Assembly: GCA_046328335.1 (NCBI GenBank)
Contig: JAXLWU010000001.1
Coordinates: 248,001-312,000, forward strand
Direction: 5' to 3'
DNA from: JACCXM01 sp046328335
GTDB lineage: Bacteria; Chloroflexota; Chloroflexia; Thermomicrobiales; UBA6265
DNA length: 64,000 nt
Part shown: positions 17,396-26,886 of the stretch, in pieces
Layout of the letters: each line of letters starts with the position of its first letter
How positions within the stretch are numbered: the stretch's first letter is position 1
Notes under the pieces: generated by a model
Database searches by the model: none
Told to the model about the DNA's origin: nothing
Seen by the model: only the letters and a program-made list of their open reading frames with translations
Made by a program: the position numbers and the translations under genes

Positions 17396-19435
17396 GTGGA
17401 CGACGCGCGGTTCGATGCTGTCGTGCGTACAGTCGGTGAAGCGATCACCCGGCGAGGGGCGCTCGCCGGGCTGATTGGCGGGATATTGACGTCGGTGCTG
17501 TCCCACGACGACGGCGATGCGAAGAAGCATCGCCAGCGCAAGCACCAGAAGCCGGACAAAACTCAGCACCATCACAAGGCCGATACGCTTGGGGAGAGCA
17601 ACCAGCGATCCGGCAGGATCCAGGCCGAAAAGAAGAAAAAGAAGTGCAAGGCGGGAACCGTCAAGTGCGGCAAGGCGTGTGTCGCCACAGCGACGGATCC
17701 CAACAACTGCGGCCGCTGTGGCAACCGCTGCGTGGCCGGGCAGAGTTGTCTCAACGGCGCCTGCTCCTGTGACGGTGCGAAGTGCGCCGGCTGCTGCGAT
17801 GGATCGACCTGCCAGACGGGAACCGATGACGCGGCGTGCGGAACCGCCGGTGCGGCGTGCGTGGCCTGCGGCGGCGGGCGGACCTGCCAGAATGGCGTCT
17901 GCGCCTGTCCCGGGGCGCAGGTGGTCTGCGACGATCGGTGTGTCGAACTGAGCACGGACGGCCAGCACTGCGGCGTCTGCGGCGTGGCTTGCGCGACGAC
18001 CCAGACTTGCGTGGACGGCATCTGCGGCGAGACCTGCGGAGCGGGTGGGTTCTGCGCGGACGGGAGTGCGAATCCTCATTGCTGCGGCGAGACCTGCACT
18101 GACCGACGCACAGACGAGAACAATTGCGGCTACTGCGGCAAGACCTGCGCGACCGGCGAGGGATGCCACGACGGCGCCTGTGGCTGCGGCAACGGCGGCA
18201 GTTGCGGCGACGGTGAGACCTGTTGCGGCGAGACCTGTCGCAATCTGCAGACATCACTCAATGACTGCGGGACATGCGGGAACACCTGCAACAGTACGAT
18301 CGCCAACGTTTGCTCCGGTGGCGTCTGCACGTGTGGTGGCGGCCCGGCGTGCGCCGCCGGCCAGGTCTGCTGCGGCGGAACCTGCAAGAACGTCTCATCC
18401 GATACCAGCAACTGCGGAGCCTGTGGTCTGGTTTGCAGTTCGATGACCGCCAACACCTGCTCCAACGGAGTCTGCAAGTGTGGGGCCGGCGCCGCGTGTG
18501 CCTCCGGTCAGGTGTGCTGCGGCGGTGTCTGCAAGAGCGTGGCCACCGACACGAGCAACTGTGGATCGTGCGGAGTGGTCTGCAACAGCACGACGACCAA
18601 CACCTGCTCCAACGGAGTCTGCAAGTGTGGGGCCGGCGCGGCATGCCCGAGTGGCTATGCCTGCTGCAATGGCACGTGCCGGAACATCAACGGGGATTTC
18701 AACTTCTGTGGCGCCACGTGCACAACCGCCGCTCCTTGTAGCTACCTGACCGCCAACATATGCTCCGGCGGCGTCTGCAAGTGCGGCACAGGAGCCGCGT
18801 GCCCCTCCGGTCAGCGTTGCTGCAATGGGATCTGCAAGAACATCACCAACGATCCGACGAACTGCGGTGGATGCGGCAACGTCTGTCCTGGCTACTACGC
18901 GCCCAACGCCAACGTCTTCTGCCAGAACAGTATCTGTACCCTTAGCTGCAAGGGCGACTTCTACGATGTCAACGGCTCTTCCGCCGATGGATGCGAAGCG
19001 TCAGGCTTTGCCAATCACACATGGGATACGGCGTTCAGTCTTGGATCTGTCCGCTGTTTCGATGATGAGGGAGGCACCTTTTCGGGCAAGATAGTCTCGG
19101 ATGCCAGAGTCCACGAGGCTCCAAGCGTGCCGGAGTTCAACTCCTTTACTGGAGCGGCGCCGACATATTGGGTGATCTATGCTTCGGGGGGCGCATGTAG
19201 CAACGATCCGTTTATGTCCATATCGATGCCGGGTGCCATTAACGGCTGCTATCAGCTCACGTTTTTCTCTGACAAGGGAACATGGTCAACGCCCGTAACC
19301 AACGGAGCGGGCAGCATCTCATTGGGATCCGGCAGTTACTCCGACGGCACCTATGTCCGCTTCAAGGTTGAGAAAACCTGCAGTAGCGCGACAGTCAAAG
19401 AAGAGCGCAATTACTCGGTCACCTATCACCTGTAG
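17396..19435 (+). CDS. Large Cys-rich exported repeat protein with FD-R/RR leader
   Basis: 679 residues; no named family. The first 35 residues form a leader: VDDARFD at 1-7, Arg11, Arg19-Arg20, then a hydrophobic run ending near 35, resembling a Tat signal. A Lys/His/Gln-rich segment follows (about 50-85). From about 85 to 515 the protein is a series of Cys-rich modules of the type CCGGTCKNVSSDTSNCGACG; four near the end have units of about 49 residues. SADGCEASG then leads into a C-terminal beta-rich domain of about 150 residues with few cysteines. The GTG start is chosen for AAGGGA seven bases upstream and agreement with three related leaders in this window. Probably extracellular or wall-associated and disulfide-bonded; function unknown. 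Confidence 0.75.
   Translation: MDDARFDAVVRTVGEAITRRGALAGLIGGILTSVLSHDDGDAKKHRQRKHQKPDKTQHHHKADTLGESNQRSGRIQAEKKKKKCKAGTVKCGKACVATATDPNNCGRCGNRCVAGQSCLNGACSCDGAKCAGCCDGSTCQTGTDDAACGTAGAACVACGGGRTCQNGVCACPGAQVVCDDRCVELSTDGQHCGVCGVACATTQTCVDGICGETCGAGGFCADGSANPHCCGETCTDRRTDENNCGYCGKTCATGEGCHDGACGCGNGGSCGDGETCCGETCRNLQTSLNDCGTCGNTCNSTIANVCSGGVCTCGGGPACAAGQVCCGGTCKNVSSDTSNCGACGLVCSSMTANTCSNGVCKCGAGAACASGQVCCGGVCKSVATDTSNCGSCGVVCNSTTTNTCSNGVCKCGAGAACPSGYACCNGTCRNINGDFNFCGATCTTAAPCSYLTANICSGGVCKCGTGAACPSGQRCCNGICKNITNDPTNCGGCGNVCPGYYAPNANVFCQNSICTLSCKGDFYDVNGSSADGCEASGFANHTWDTAFSLGSVRCFDDEGGTFSGKIVSDARVHEAPSVPEFNSFTGAAPTYWVIYASGGACSNDPFMSISMPGAINGCYQLTFFSDKGTWSTPVTNGAGSISLGSGSYSDGTYVRFKVEKTCSSATVKEERNYSVTYHL
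18332..18892 (+). repeat. Tandem coding repeats of about 147 bases
   Basis: Four successive modules within the Cys-rich gene, each beginning with the codons for CGxGxAC. A 43-base stretch starting CCAACACCTGCTCC at 18450 is repeated identically at 18597, exactly 147 bases (49 codons) later, which points to recent duplication. The third module carries a small insertion. Confidence 0.8.
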
Positions 19436-19448
19436 CTTCCCGCTCCCT

Positions 19449-19484
19449 GGCGGTGGGGCATCGGCACCGAGCCGATGCCCCGCC
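19449..19484 (+). terminator. Terminator after the Cys-rich repeat gene
   Basis: GGCGGTGGGGCATCGGC pairs with GCCGATGCCCCGCC around a short loop, followed by GTTCCCTTTCCCC. It sits 13 bases after the stop codon. Confidence 0.65.
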
Positions 19485-19723
19485 GTTCCCTTTCCCCTGA
19501 CGCCTGGTCTGTCTGCTGGCGCTGCCGCAACGTCTATACGCGGCACGGAGAATTGACACATGCGGTCACGGGCGTGCCGCGGGCATTCCGATTCATCAGC
19601 GCGGGGAGGCAGGTATACTCGCCAGTCAGGACCGTGGCGCAGCACAGACCGCGCCCGTCCCGTTTTGGGCCGTCAATTCGTGCCTGAGGCACGTCGCCAG
19701 ACTAGTAAGGAAAGTGGCGCCCC

Positions 19724-21817
19724 ATGTTCCGATGCAAAGCGTGCGGCTGGGTTCACGAGGGGGTGGCGCCCCCCGATCTCTGCGTGTCCTGCGGCGCTAC
19801 CGCGGACCGCTTCCGGCCGATGGACGACGCCGAAGTCGATGCCATCTCCGGCCGGCTTTCCTCCTACGGCATCGCCGGACAGGGTTTCGAGGATATCGAG
19901 GTCGATTACACCCGGCGCATCCGCCTTCTCGCCTTTGTCGATGCCTCGTTCTATTCCAACTTCATCCAGCGCACCGGGCCGCGGCTGCCGATCTACACCG
20001 GCGATCCCCAGTGGTTTTCCGACAACATCCCGTGCATGACCGCCTGCCCGTCGCACACCGACATTTCGCGGTACATCGCGCTGATCGCCGACGGCCGCTA
20101 CGCCGATTCGTTCGAGTTGAACCGGGAACACAACGTCTTTCCCGGTTGTCTCGGCCGCATGTGCGCGCGCCCCTGTGAGGACGCCTGCCGGCGCAAGGAG
20201 ATCGACGCCCCAATCGGCATCTGCTACCTGAAGCGTGTCGCCGCCGATTATCGCGGCGAGACCCGGCACGAGGTGGCGCCTCCCTGGAATGGACGCACCG
20301 CCGCCGTCATCGGCGCCGGCGCCAATGGCTTGACCACCGCGCGCGATCTCGCCCGCAAGGGGTACAAGGTCACCGTCTACGAGCGGTACCCGGTGCCGGG
20401 CGGGGTGATGTGGGCCGGGGTGCCGGAATGGCGCCTCCCGCGCGATGTGATCATGGACGAGGTCTCCCTGATCACCGATCTTGGCGTCGATATCCGCTAC
20501 AACATGGAAGTTGGCCGCGACATTACCCTGCGCGAACTGGCCGATGCCCATGATGCGGTGATCATCTCCGCCGGATGCCAGGTTCCCCAGGAACTCGGCG
20601 TGCCGGGAGAAGACCTGGAGGGGGTGGTCTCCGGACTCCAGTTCCTGGAAGATGTCAATCTCGGTCAGAAGGATGTCTGGGTCGGTAGGCGAGTGGTGAC
20701 CGTCGGCGGTGGCTTCACCTCGATGGACTGCGTGCGTACCGTGCTGCGCATGGGCTCCGAGCAATCGGTGATGACCTACCGCCGCTCCATCGCCGAGATT
20801 CCAGTCGATGCCATCGAACTCGAAGAAGCCGAACTGGAAGGGGTCGAGATCATGTACATGGTCTCCCCCACCCGGGTCATCGACGATGGCAATGGCAAGG
20901 TTGCGGGGCTGGAACTGATCCGCAACGAACTCGGCGCGCCGGACGAAAAGGGGCGCCGCCGGCCGCAACCGGTGGCTGGTTCCGAATTCGTCATCCCCTG
21001 CGACATGATTCTCGTCGCCATCGGTCAGCGCCAGGACAACCGCCTCCTTACCGGGGTGGAGGTCAATACCGACCGCCGCGGCGTGCCGCTCCTCGACGAG
21101 ACGCTCAAGACCGAGCTGCCGAATGTCTGGGCGGCGGGCGACTATGTGGTCAACCCGACCAACTTCATCTCGTCGATCGGCGAGGGGAAGCGGGTTGCCC
21201 AGTTCATCGACCAGGAATTGCAGGGTACCCCGGCCAAGGTCAAGGAGATGGAACTGACCCGAGTGCCGACGGAGTACATCTCCACGCCCAATCCGCTCCT
21301 CTCGGAGGGAATCGCGGAGTGGACGATGTCGACCACCAGCCGGCGCCTGGTCTGGGGCGACAACTACACCGGCGTCGGACGGCAGATGATGCCGGCGATG
21401 CCGCTCTCCGACCGCGGCCTTGGTCTCGGCGATACGACGATCGAGACCGAAATCGGCTACACCAAGCCGATCGGCTTCGAGGAAGCGAAGCGCTGCCTGC
21501 AGTGCCAGTTGAATATCTTCATCGACGGCAACCGCTGCATTCTCTGCGCGAACTGCGTCGATGTCTGCCCGGTGAAATGCATCGAGATGGTCTCGCCGGA
21601 TCGCATCCACTCCATCGACGGCGACGTGGAGATGGCGGAACTGGCGCGGCAGGAGATGGGCCCGCTCTCGGCGTTGATGCTGATCGACGAAAGGCCGTGC
21701 ATCCGCTGCGCGCTCTGCGTCGACTGGTGCCCGACCGAGTGCCTGACCATGGATCACTTCCGGCTGACGCCCGCCCCTGACCGCGAGAGCGTCGATCTGG
21801 CGGTGGTTGCGGATTAG
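19724..21817 (+). CDS. Fusion flavoprotein: rubredoxin-like, GltD-like oxidoreductase and two 4Fe-4S domains
   Basis: 697 residues. Residues 1-35 form a rubredoxin-type knuckle (CKAC at 4-7 and CVSC at about 20-23). A GltD-like N-terminal cluster domain follows (NIPCMTACPSHTDISRYI, then GCLGRMCARPCEDACRR). The flavin domain has AAVIGAGANG and the NAD(P) site VVTVGGGFTSMDC. Near the C-terminus are two cluster motifs, CILCANCVDVCPVKC and CIRCALCVDWCPTEC. GltD-like modules move electrons between NAD(P)H and a partner enzyme or ferredoxin; the partner is unknown. A TATACT at 19614-19619 may be its -10. No gltB is nearby, and an antisense frame of 694 codons is a shadow. Confidence 0.85.
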   Translation: MFRCKACGWVHEGVAPPDLCVSCGATADRFRPMDDAEVDAISGRLSSYGIAGQGFEDIEVDYTRRIRLLAFVDASFYSNFIQRTGPRLPIYTGDPQWFSDNIPCMTACPSHTDISRYIALIADGRYADSFELNREHNVFPGCLGRMCARPCEDACRRKEIDAPIGICYLKRVAADYRGETRHEVAPPWNGRTAAVIGAGANGLTTARDLARKGYKVTVYERYPVPGGVMWAGVPEWRLPRDVIMDEVSLITDLGVDIRYNMEVGRDITLRELADAHDAVIISAGCQVPQELGVPGEDLEGVVSGLQFLEDVNLGQKDVWVGRRVVTVGGGFTSMDCVRTVLRMGSEQSVMTYRRSIAEIPVDAIELEEAELEGVEIMYMVSPTRVIDDGNGKVAGLELIRNELGAPDEKGRRRPQPVAGSEFVIPCDMILVAIGQRQDNRLLTGVEVNTDRRGVPLLDETLKTELPNVWAAGDYVVNPTNFISSIGEGKRVAQFIDQELQGTPAKVKEMELTRVPTEYISTPNPLLSEGIAEWTMSTTSRRLVWGDNYTGVGRQMMPAMPLSDRGLGLGDTTIETEIGYTKPIGFEEAKRCLQCQLNIFIDGNRCILCANCVDVCPVKCIEMVSPDRIHSIDGDVEMAELARQEMGPLSALMLIDERPCIRCALCVDWCPTECLTMDHFRLTPAPDRESVDLAVVAD

Positions 21818-21824
21818 GCGAAAT

Positions 21825-21883
21825 GGGCGACGCAGGCGTCGCCCCTACGCCGAACCCCTGTAGGGGCGACGCCTGCGTCGCCC
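21825..21883. repeat. Dispersed palindromic repeat, family C copy 1
   Basis: GGGCGACGCAGGCGTCGCCC, CTAC and a short loop are followed by GTAGGGGCGACGCCTGCGTC and GCCC. Each arm itself contains the smaller palindrome GACGCnnGCGTC. Copies lie at 53631, 55809 and 63783. Confidence 0.85.
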
Positions 21884-21919
21884 GTCGTGGCCTCGCGGAC
21901 ATGGCCAAAGGAGCCACGT

Positions 21920-22240
21920 GTGGAAGCGTACGAATACCGCGACATCGTCCGCGAGCGAAGTGAGACCAACAAAGCCTACTTGCAGTTCATCAGCCGCACG
22001 ACGCTCAGTCTCGGCCTCTACGTGCTCGCGGCGGGAACGGTGGATCAGCAGACGCCCCATGCCGAGGACGAGGTCTACTACGTCGTTTCCGGACGCGGTG
22101 CGGTGGAAGTCGCCGGGGAACGCCGTCTGGTCGGCCCCGGATCGATCATCTACGTCGCCCGCGAGGTCGATCATCGCTTTGTCGATATCTCCGAGGATCT
22201 TTCGATTCTCGTCTTTTTCGCCCCGGAGCACCGCCCCTGA
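21920..22240 (+). CDS. Small cupin-domain protein
   Basis: 106 residues, a single cupin barrel. The motif-1 region TPHAEDEVYYVVSGRG and the motif-2 region GPGSIIYVAREVDHRFVD are recognisable, with His and Glu in metal-ligand positions. Substrate unknown; similar small cupins act as enzymes or sugar/acid-binding proteins. The GTG at 21920 is preceded by AAAGGAG at six bases, better than the upstream ATG frame that runs through the repeat. Confidence 0.8.
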   Translation: MEAYEYRDIVRERSETNKAYLQFISRTTLSLGLYVLAAGTVDQQTPHAEDEVYYVVSGRGAVEVAGERRLVGPGSIIYVAREVDHRFVDISEDLSILVFFAPEHRP

Positions 22241-22298
22241 GCCACCGGAACGGCATCGACATGGACGTCGTTATGTTACCGTGGAAAGGGGAGATGCC

Positions 22299-22326
22299 TT
22301 GACATGCCCGGGGGGGCTCGTACACT
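22299..22326 (+). promoter_or_regulatory. Sigma-70-type promoter for the A-type Fe-S carrier gene
   Basis: TTGACA (22299-22304), 16-base spacer containing a run of seven G, then TACACT (22321-22326). The start codon is 70 bases further on. Confidence 0.6.
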
Positions 22327-22395
22327 TCGATCTGGATTGACGCACATTCGCTCGCAACGCGCGTTGTACGCGCACCGAGCGCGGAGGACACACAG

Positions 22396-22761
22396 ATGAT
22401 CACGATTACGCCAGAGGCGGCCGCACAGTTGAAGGAGTTCCTGGCCGAGCAGGGCACGCCGGAAGCCGCGCTGCGCGTTTTTGTCGCCCCGGGTGGCTGC
22501 TCCGGCTTGCAGTACGGGATGACGGTCGAGGATGCCGCGGACGAAGGGGACGAGGTGATCGAGACGGACGGCGTGCGTCTCCTCGTCGACAACTTCAGCG
22601 CGATGTACCTCGAAGGCGCCGAAGTCGACTACGTCAACTCGCTGATGGGCGGTGGCTTCACGGTTCACAACCCGAACGCCGTTTCCGGCTGCGCCTGTGG
22701 CCATTCGTTCAACGCGGGTGGCAACGACAGCACCGCGCACGGCTGCGGCTGCGGGCACTAA
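22396..22761 (+). CDS. A-type Fe-S carrier (IscA/ErpA family)
   Basis: 121 residues. The three conserved cysteines are Cys35 (GGCSG) and Cys99/Cys101 (CAC), with the family's hydrophobic core between them. A-type carriers receive clusters from a scaffold such as SUF and deliver them to apo-proteins. After the usual end (CACGHSF) there is a tail of about 18 residues, NAGGNDSTAHGCGCGH, bringing Cys117 and Cys119. The gene is monocistronic, between its own promoter and a strong terminator, and some 7 kb from the suf operon. Confidence 0.9.
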   Translation: MITITPEAAAQLKEFLAEQGTPEAALRVFVAPGGCSGLQYGMTVEDAADEGDEVIETDGVRLLVDNFSAMYLEGAEVDYVNSLMGGGFTVHNPNAVSGCACGHSFNAGGNDSTAHGCGCGH

Positions 22762-22801
22762 GCCACGACACAGCGCCGGAGGCCCCTCGCGGTCTACGCT
22801 C

Positions 22802-22835
22802 GAGACCCTCGTCTGTATCAACAGGCGAGGGTCTC
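22802..22835 (+). terminator. Rho-independent terminator of the Fe-S carrier gene
   Basis: GAGACCCTCGTCTG pairs with CAGGCGAGGGTCTC around TATCAA, followed by TATAT. It is one of the clearest terminators in the window. Confidence 0.85.
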
Positions 22836-23180
22836 TATATGCGGGCAAACCTGATGTGCTAGTGCAAGAACAGGAGACCTGCTGGGGATTCGCCCCTACC
22901 GTTGCTGTCGCATTCCCCAAAAGGTCTTCTGGATCCGCACTAGTTCATCACTGGCGCGATGTGCGAGTGACGCACGATGGTGGCGACGTCAAAGCGCGAA
23001 GGCGCCCCTGTCACCGTACTCGATTCGGCGATTCCCCTGGCCCAACGCCGACGCGGTGGTGATCGATGTGATGATCACCGCTCATTGCAGGCGTACCGAG
23101 ATTGTGTCAGGATGACCGAACCGTCGAATCCTCTCGTGATCCCGTAAAATGGCGCTTGTTGTTCGGAAAGGCATCACCCC
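22836..23180. other. Intergenic region before the pentapeptide Cys-rich gene
   Basis: Nothing gene-like was found in these 345 bases. A TAAAAT at 23145-23150 could serve as -10 for the next gene, but no good -35 accompanies it. Confidence 0.5.
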
Positions 23181-23927
23181 ATGGACCGTGGTCAGTTCGA
23201 TGGTCTGGCACGTCTCGTCTCACTGAACCTGAAGCAATCGCGGCGAAGCGCGCTCCTTGCCATCGTCGGCGCCGTGGCACTTGGGCACGACCCAGCGACG
23301 TCGCTGGCGAAACGCGACTCCAGACGGAGAAGCAAAGTCGGCGCCCAGGCGAAGGGCAACGCCTCGGTCTGCTTTCCCGGCGGTGCCGTGTGCGTCCCCG
23401 GTCGGGGCAAGAACAATTCCGGGTGCGATTTTGCTGGCTCCAGCGTCTTCGTCGACAAGGATGTGCGCGGTTCGAACCTGAGTCATGCCAACTTCAGAGA
23501 CGCGGATGCCTACGGCGCCGATTTTCGCGGCGCGAACCTGGGCGGCGCCTGCTTTGTCGATGCCAGCCTGTATGGGGCCAGACTCGATGCGTCGGTCAAC
23601 CGCGGTGGAGCCATCTTCTGTCGCACCGTGATGCCGGATGGCTCGGTCAACGATAGTGGCTGCGACAAGGCGACGGCTTGCTGCCCGACCGATTCCCCGC
23701 CGCCCCAGGGCGGGACCTGCCGGGGGCTCTACAACCTGTGTGGTCTTTTTGCCGGCGAGTGCTGTGAGGGCCTCACCTGCACGACGACATTCGCGATCGT
23801 CGTCACCGCGTGCCAGAAGGTCTGCCAAACTGACGCGGATTGCCGACCCTACAGTAGCAAGCTCAAATGTGACACCGACGCCAAGATCTGCCCGACATCG
23901 CTCGGTAAGTGCTGCGTACCCAAATAG
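23181..23927 (+). CDS. Exported Cys-rich protein with pentapeptide repeats and FD-R/RR leader
   Basis: 248 residues; no named family. The leader is MDRGQFD at 1-7, Arg11, Arg21-Arg22, then a hydrophobic segment to about residue 43. Residues 78-140 contain pentapeptide repeats (such as SNLSHANFRDADAYGADFRGA) that should form a quadrilateral beta-helix. The C-terminal 90 residues are Cys-rich (CCPTD, CCEGLTC, CQTDADC, CCVPK). Leader residues Asp2, Phe6, Asp7 and Arg11 are identical in position to those of the proteins at 17396, 30846 and 45999. It is probably secreted and disulfide-stabilised. It has its own terminator and no operon partners. Confidence 0.72.
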   Translation: MDRGQFDGLARLVSLNLKQSRRSALLAIVGAVALGHDPATSLAKRDSRRRSKVGAQAKGNASVCFPGGAVCVPGRGKNNSGCDFAGSSVFVDKDVRGSNLSHANFRDADAYGADFRGANLGGACFVDASLYGARLDASVNRGGAIFCRTVMPDGSVNDSGCDKATACCPTDSPPPQGGTCRGLYNLCGLFAGECCEGLTCTTTFAIVVTACQKVCQTDADCRPYSSKLKCDTDAKICPTSLGKCCVPK

Positions 23928-24011
23928 GACGATTCCGCTCCGCGTTTGACGTGAGCGGCGGCTGATGCCGATTCTCAACCACGGTTGACGCGAACATCTG
24001 CTTTCCGTGAC

Positions 24012-24049
24012 GCCGAGTCCGCTCCTGGATTGACAGGAGCGGACTCGGC
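24012..24049 (+). terminator. Rho-independent terminator after the pentapeptide Cys-rich gene
   Basis: GCCGAGTCCGCTCCTG pairs perfectly with CAGGAGCGGACTCGGC around GATTGA, followed by ATTTTC. Confidence 0.85.
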
Positions 24050-24110
24050 ATTTTCGGTGTGGGATGCGATTCGTGCCGGAGCGTGGGACCGTGTTCAGGT
24101 CGAAGCGGCC

Positions 24111-25370
24111 TTACGTATCCCCGCGCAGGTCGTTGATGACCAGACCGGCGGGGGCCTTCGGTTCGAACCAGGTCGATTTCGGCGGCAGTAAATCTCCCTC
24201 GGCCCCGACAGCCAGAATCTGAGCGAGACGCGGCGGCGGGAGCAGAAAGGCTGCTCGGGCATGGCCGTCCACGACCTGCGTCATCGCGTCCCGGGCATCG
24301 ATGGTGTAGCGAATGCGAGCGCCGTTTCCTTCCCCGCCCGGTCCGAACGCATGCTCCAGCACCGCCTCGACCGCAGCGACAGGGAGTGCGCGCCAGGCAG
24401 GACCACGGTCGGCCGGGAGCAGATCCAGGTGCGGCCGGTCTTCCCGAACCCGGATATCCCACACCCCAGCGTCCTCGCCGAGCACAACGCGGGCGATGAA
24501 TGACTCGTCCGCGCCCACCGGCGCTTCCCGCTGGATGGGTGTGACGGCGAACCAGCGCCGGAGCTGATCGATGAGTTCGCCCAGAGCGAGACCGTCGCCG
24601 AGCAACAGGCGATGGGTCGGCCGGACGATGACGCCCGGATCCTCCGCCGCCGCCAGCAGGACGAGCACGAACTCCCACGGCGCTTCCGGATCGCAGCCGT
24701 AAATCTGCCGTTGTTCGTTCCGATAGGCGAGCGCGGCTTCGTAGCGATGGTGGCCGTCCGCGACGAAGAGGGCGCGGGGCGCCAGGAACTGCTGTAGCAC
24801 CTGATGAAAGGCGGGGTCGGTGACCGGGATCAACCGGTGCTCCCCGCCGACCTGATCCTGCTCGGCGGGCGTGTCAGTGCTGGCCAGCGTCGAGGACATC
24901 AGGTCCCGAACGTCGCCGTTCGGGTCGCGGAAGAGGAAATAGAGGGGACTCAGGTTGGCTTCGGTAGTGCGCAGACGGGCGCCGCGCTCTTGCCGTGGTC
25001 CCGGCATGGTCCGCTCGTGCGGCTGCACACCGCCGTCCTCCCAATCGACGAGACGGACGCGGGCGAAGAACGCCTGACGCGTGGCAACGCCATCTGCCGT
25101 GGGGAACCGGTGCTCGTGGAGGTAGATCGCCGGCGCCGGGTCCTGGTGGAGGATGCCTACGCGTCGCCAGGCGGCGTAACGCTCCGCGGCGACCGCGTGC
25201 TGGTCCCCCGGAACGCCGAGATCGACATTTTCGATGCCGGCGATGCTGTATCTCGCGGTCGTGGCGGGAGCGCTGGCGACATCGTACGGCGGCGCCAGCA
25301 GGGGACCAACGGGTCCGGAGCGAGTCGGATCGAAACGGATCGCGCGGAACGGGCGAACGTCGGTGGTCAT
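24111..25370 (-). CDS. DUF1015-family protein
   Basis: 419 residues. Landmarks are VRPFRAIRFDP and LLAPPYDVAS at the N-terminus, IYLHEHRF, VQPHERTMPGPRQERGARL, LFVADGHHRYEAAL in the middle and LPPKSTWFEPKAPAGLVI near the end. This family is widespread; a related archaeal/bacterial group has been proposed to act in serine metabolism as a kinase-like enzyme, but a function cannot be assigned here. The ATG at 25370 is preferred; the frame could also open at TTG 25379. The gene is transcribed divergently from the sigma factor gene. Confidence 0.85.
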   Translation of the reverse strand: MTTDVRPFRAIRFDPTRSGPVGPLLAPPYDVASAPATTARYSIAGIENVDLGVPGDQHAVAAERYAAWRRVGILHQDPAPAIYLHEHRFPTADGVATRQAFFARVRLVDWEDGGVQPHERTMPGPRQERGARLRTTEANLSPLYFLFRDPNGDVRDLMSSTLASTDTPAEQDQVGGEHRLIPVTDPAFHQVLQQFLAPRALFVADGHHRYEAALAYRNEQRQIYGCDPEAPWEFVLVLLAAAEDPGVIVRPTHRLLLGDGLALGELIDQLRRWFAVTPIQREAPVGADESFIARVVLGEDAGVWDIRVREDRPHLDLLPADRGPAWRALPVAAVEAVLEHAFGPGGEGNGARIRYTIDARDAMTQVVDGHARAAFLLPPPRLAQILAVGAEGDLLPPKSTWFEPKAPAGLVINDLRGDT

Positions 25371-25480
25371 GGCGCGCAATATGCACCATCAAGGGGTAGC
25401 GGGTTTGGGCCGGGAAGGGAGCAGCCGCCACTCTGGTAGCGCCAGTACGCAAAAAAGGGGGTGGCGAATCCTGTACATCC

Positions 25481-25489
25481 TGTTATGAT
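25481..25489 (+). promoter_or_regulatory. Extended -10 promoter for the sigma factor gene
   Basis: TGTTATGAT is an extended -10 (TGn plus TATGAT at 25484-25489). The -35 position has no good match, as is common for extended -10 promoters. It implies a leader of about 210 bases. Confidence 0.5.
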
Positions 25490-25578
25490 CGGGGAAAGGA
25501 GCGTCGTGTGGCCCGCAAGGCACGACTGCACCGGCGCCGGGGAACCGGAACTGATAAAAAGGCGTTCATGGAATAGAC

Positions 25579-25629
25579 GTGCGTTTGCCCGCCGGCCGTC
25601 GTCGTGTGCCTGAGCGTGGGCGAACGCAC
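25579..25629 (+). promoter_or_regulatory. Leader hairpin of the sigma factor mRNA
   Basis: GTGCGTTTGCCC (25579-25590) pairs with GGGCGAACGCAC (25618-25629) over 12 positions with one wobble, enclosing a 27-base GC-rich loop. It lies in the untranslated leader, about 75 bases before the start codon. The rest of the 25371-25705 gap holds no gene. Confidence 0.5.
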
Positions 25630-25705
25630 TCTGGTCGCGTTCTTGGGCCGCGTATCCGATTGCTATTGCCTAGCTCCAGACGCTTGAATGAGGAGTATGC
25701 CACTC

Positions 25706-26713
<1,008 letters not shown>

Positions 26714-26764
26714 CGCCCAGGGAGAGCCCTCACTCCAAAATCCTCGAACGCCCCTCACCCCAAA

Positions 26765-26792
26765 CCCCTCTCCCCGTGCGCGGGGAGAGGGG
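26765..26792 (+). terminator. Terminator of the sigma factor gene (family B)
   Basis: ACCCCTCTCCCCG pairs with CGGGGAGAGGGG, followed by CTCTTTATG. Its left flank CGCCCCTCACCCCAA (26750 on) is the family B consensus. Confidence 0.7.
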
Positions 26793-26815
26793 CTCTTTAT
26801 GACCTGGTCAAGATT

Positions 26816-26886
26816 GTGTCGTCCCGAGGAACGAGGGACCTCGTCGTTTACTGGGAAATATCGCGCCGCGAGATTCCCCGCGTCGG
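26816..26886. repeat. Family A repeat, right arm shortened
   Basis: Left arm GTGTCGTCCCGAGGAACG with GGGACCTCGTCG is intact; the right arm reads GCGAGATTCCCCGCGTCGG and stops at the stop codon of the YCII gene without the closing GACAC. Confidence 0.6.

Noticed and set aside
18332..18892. Regular 147-base repeats resembling a direct-repeat array
   Set aside because: The period equals 49 codons, the frame is open and the repeats encode Cys modules, so this is not a CRISPR array.
19673..21757. A 694-codon minus-strand frame
   Set aside because: It is the antisense shadow of the fusion flavoprotein, whose cluster and nucleotide motifs are intact on the plus strand.
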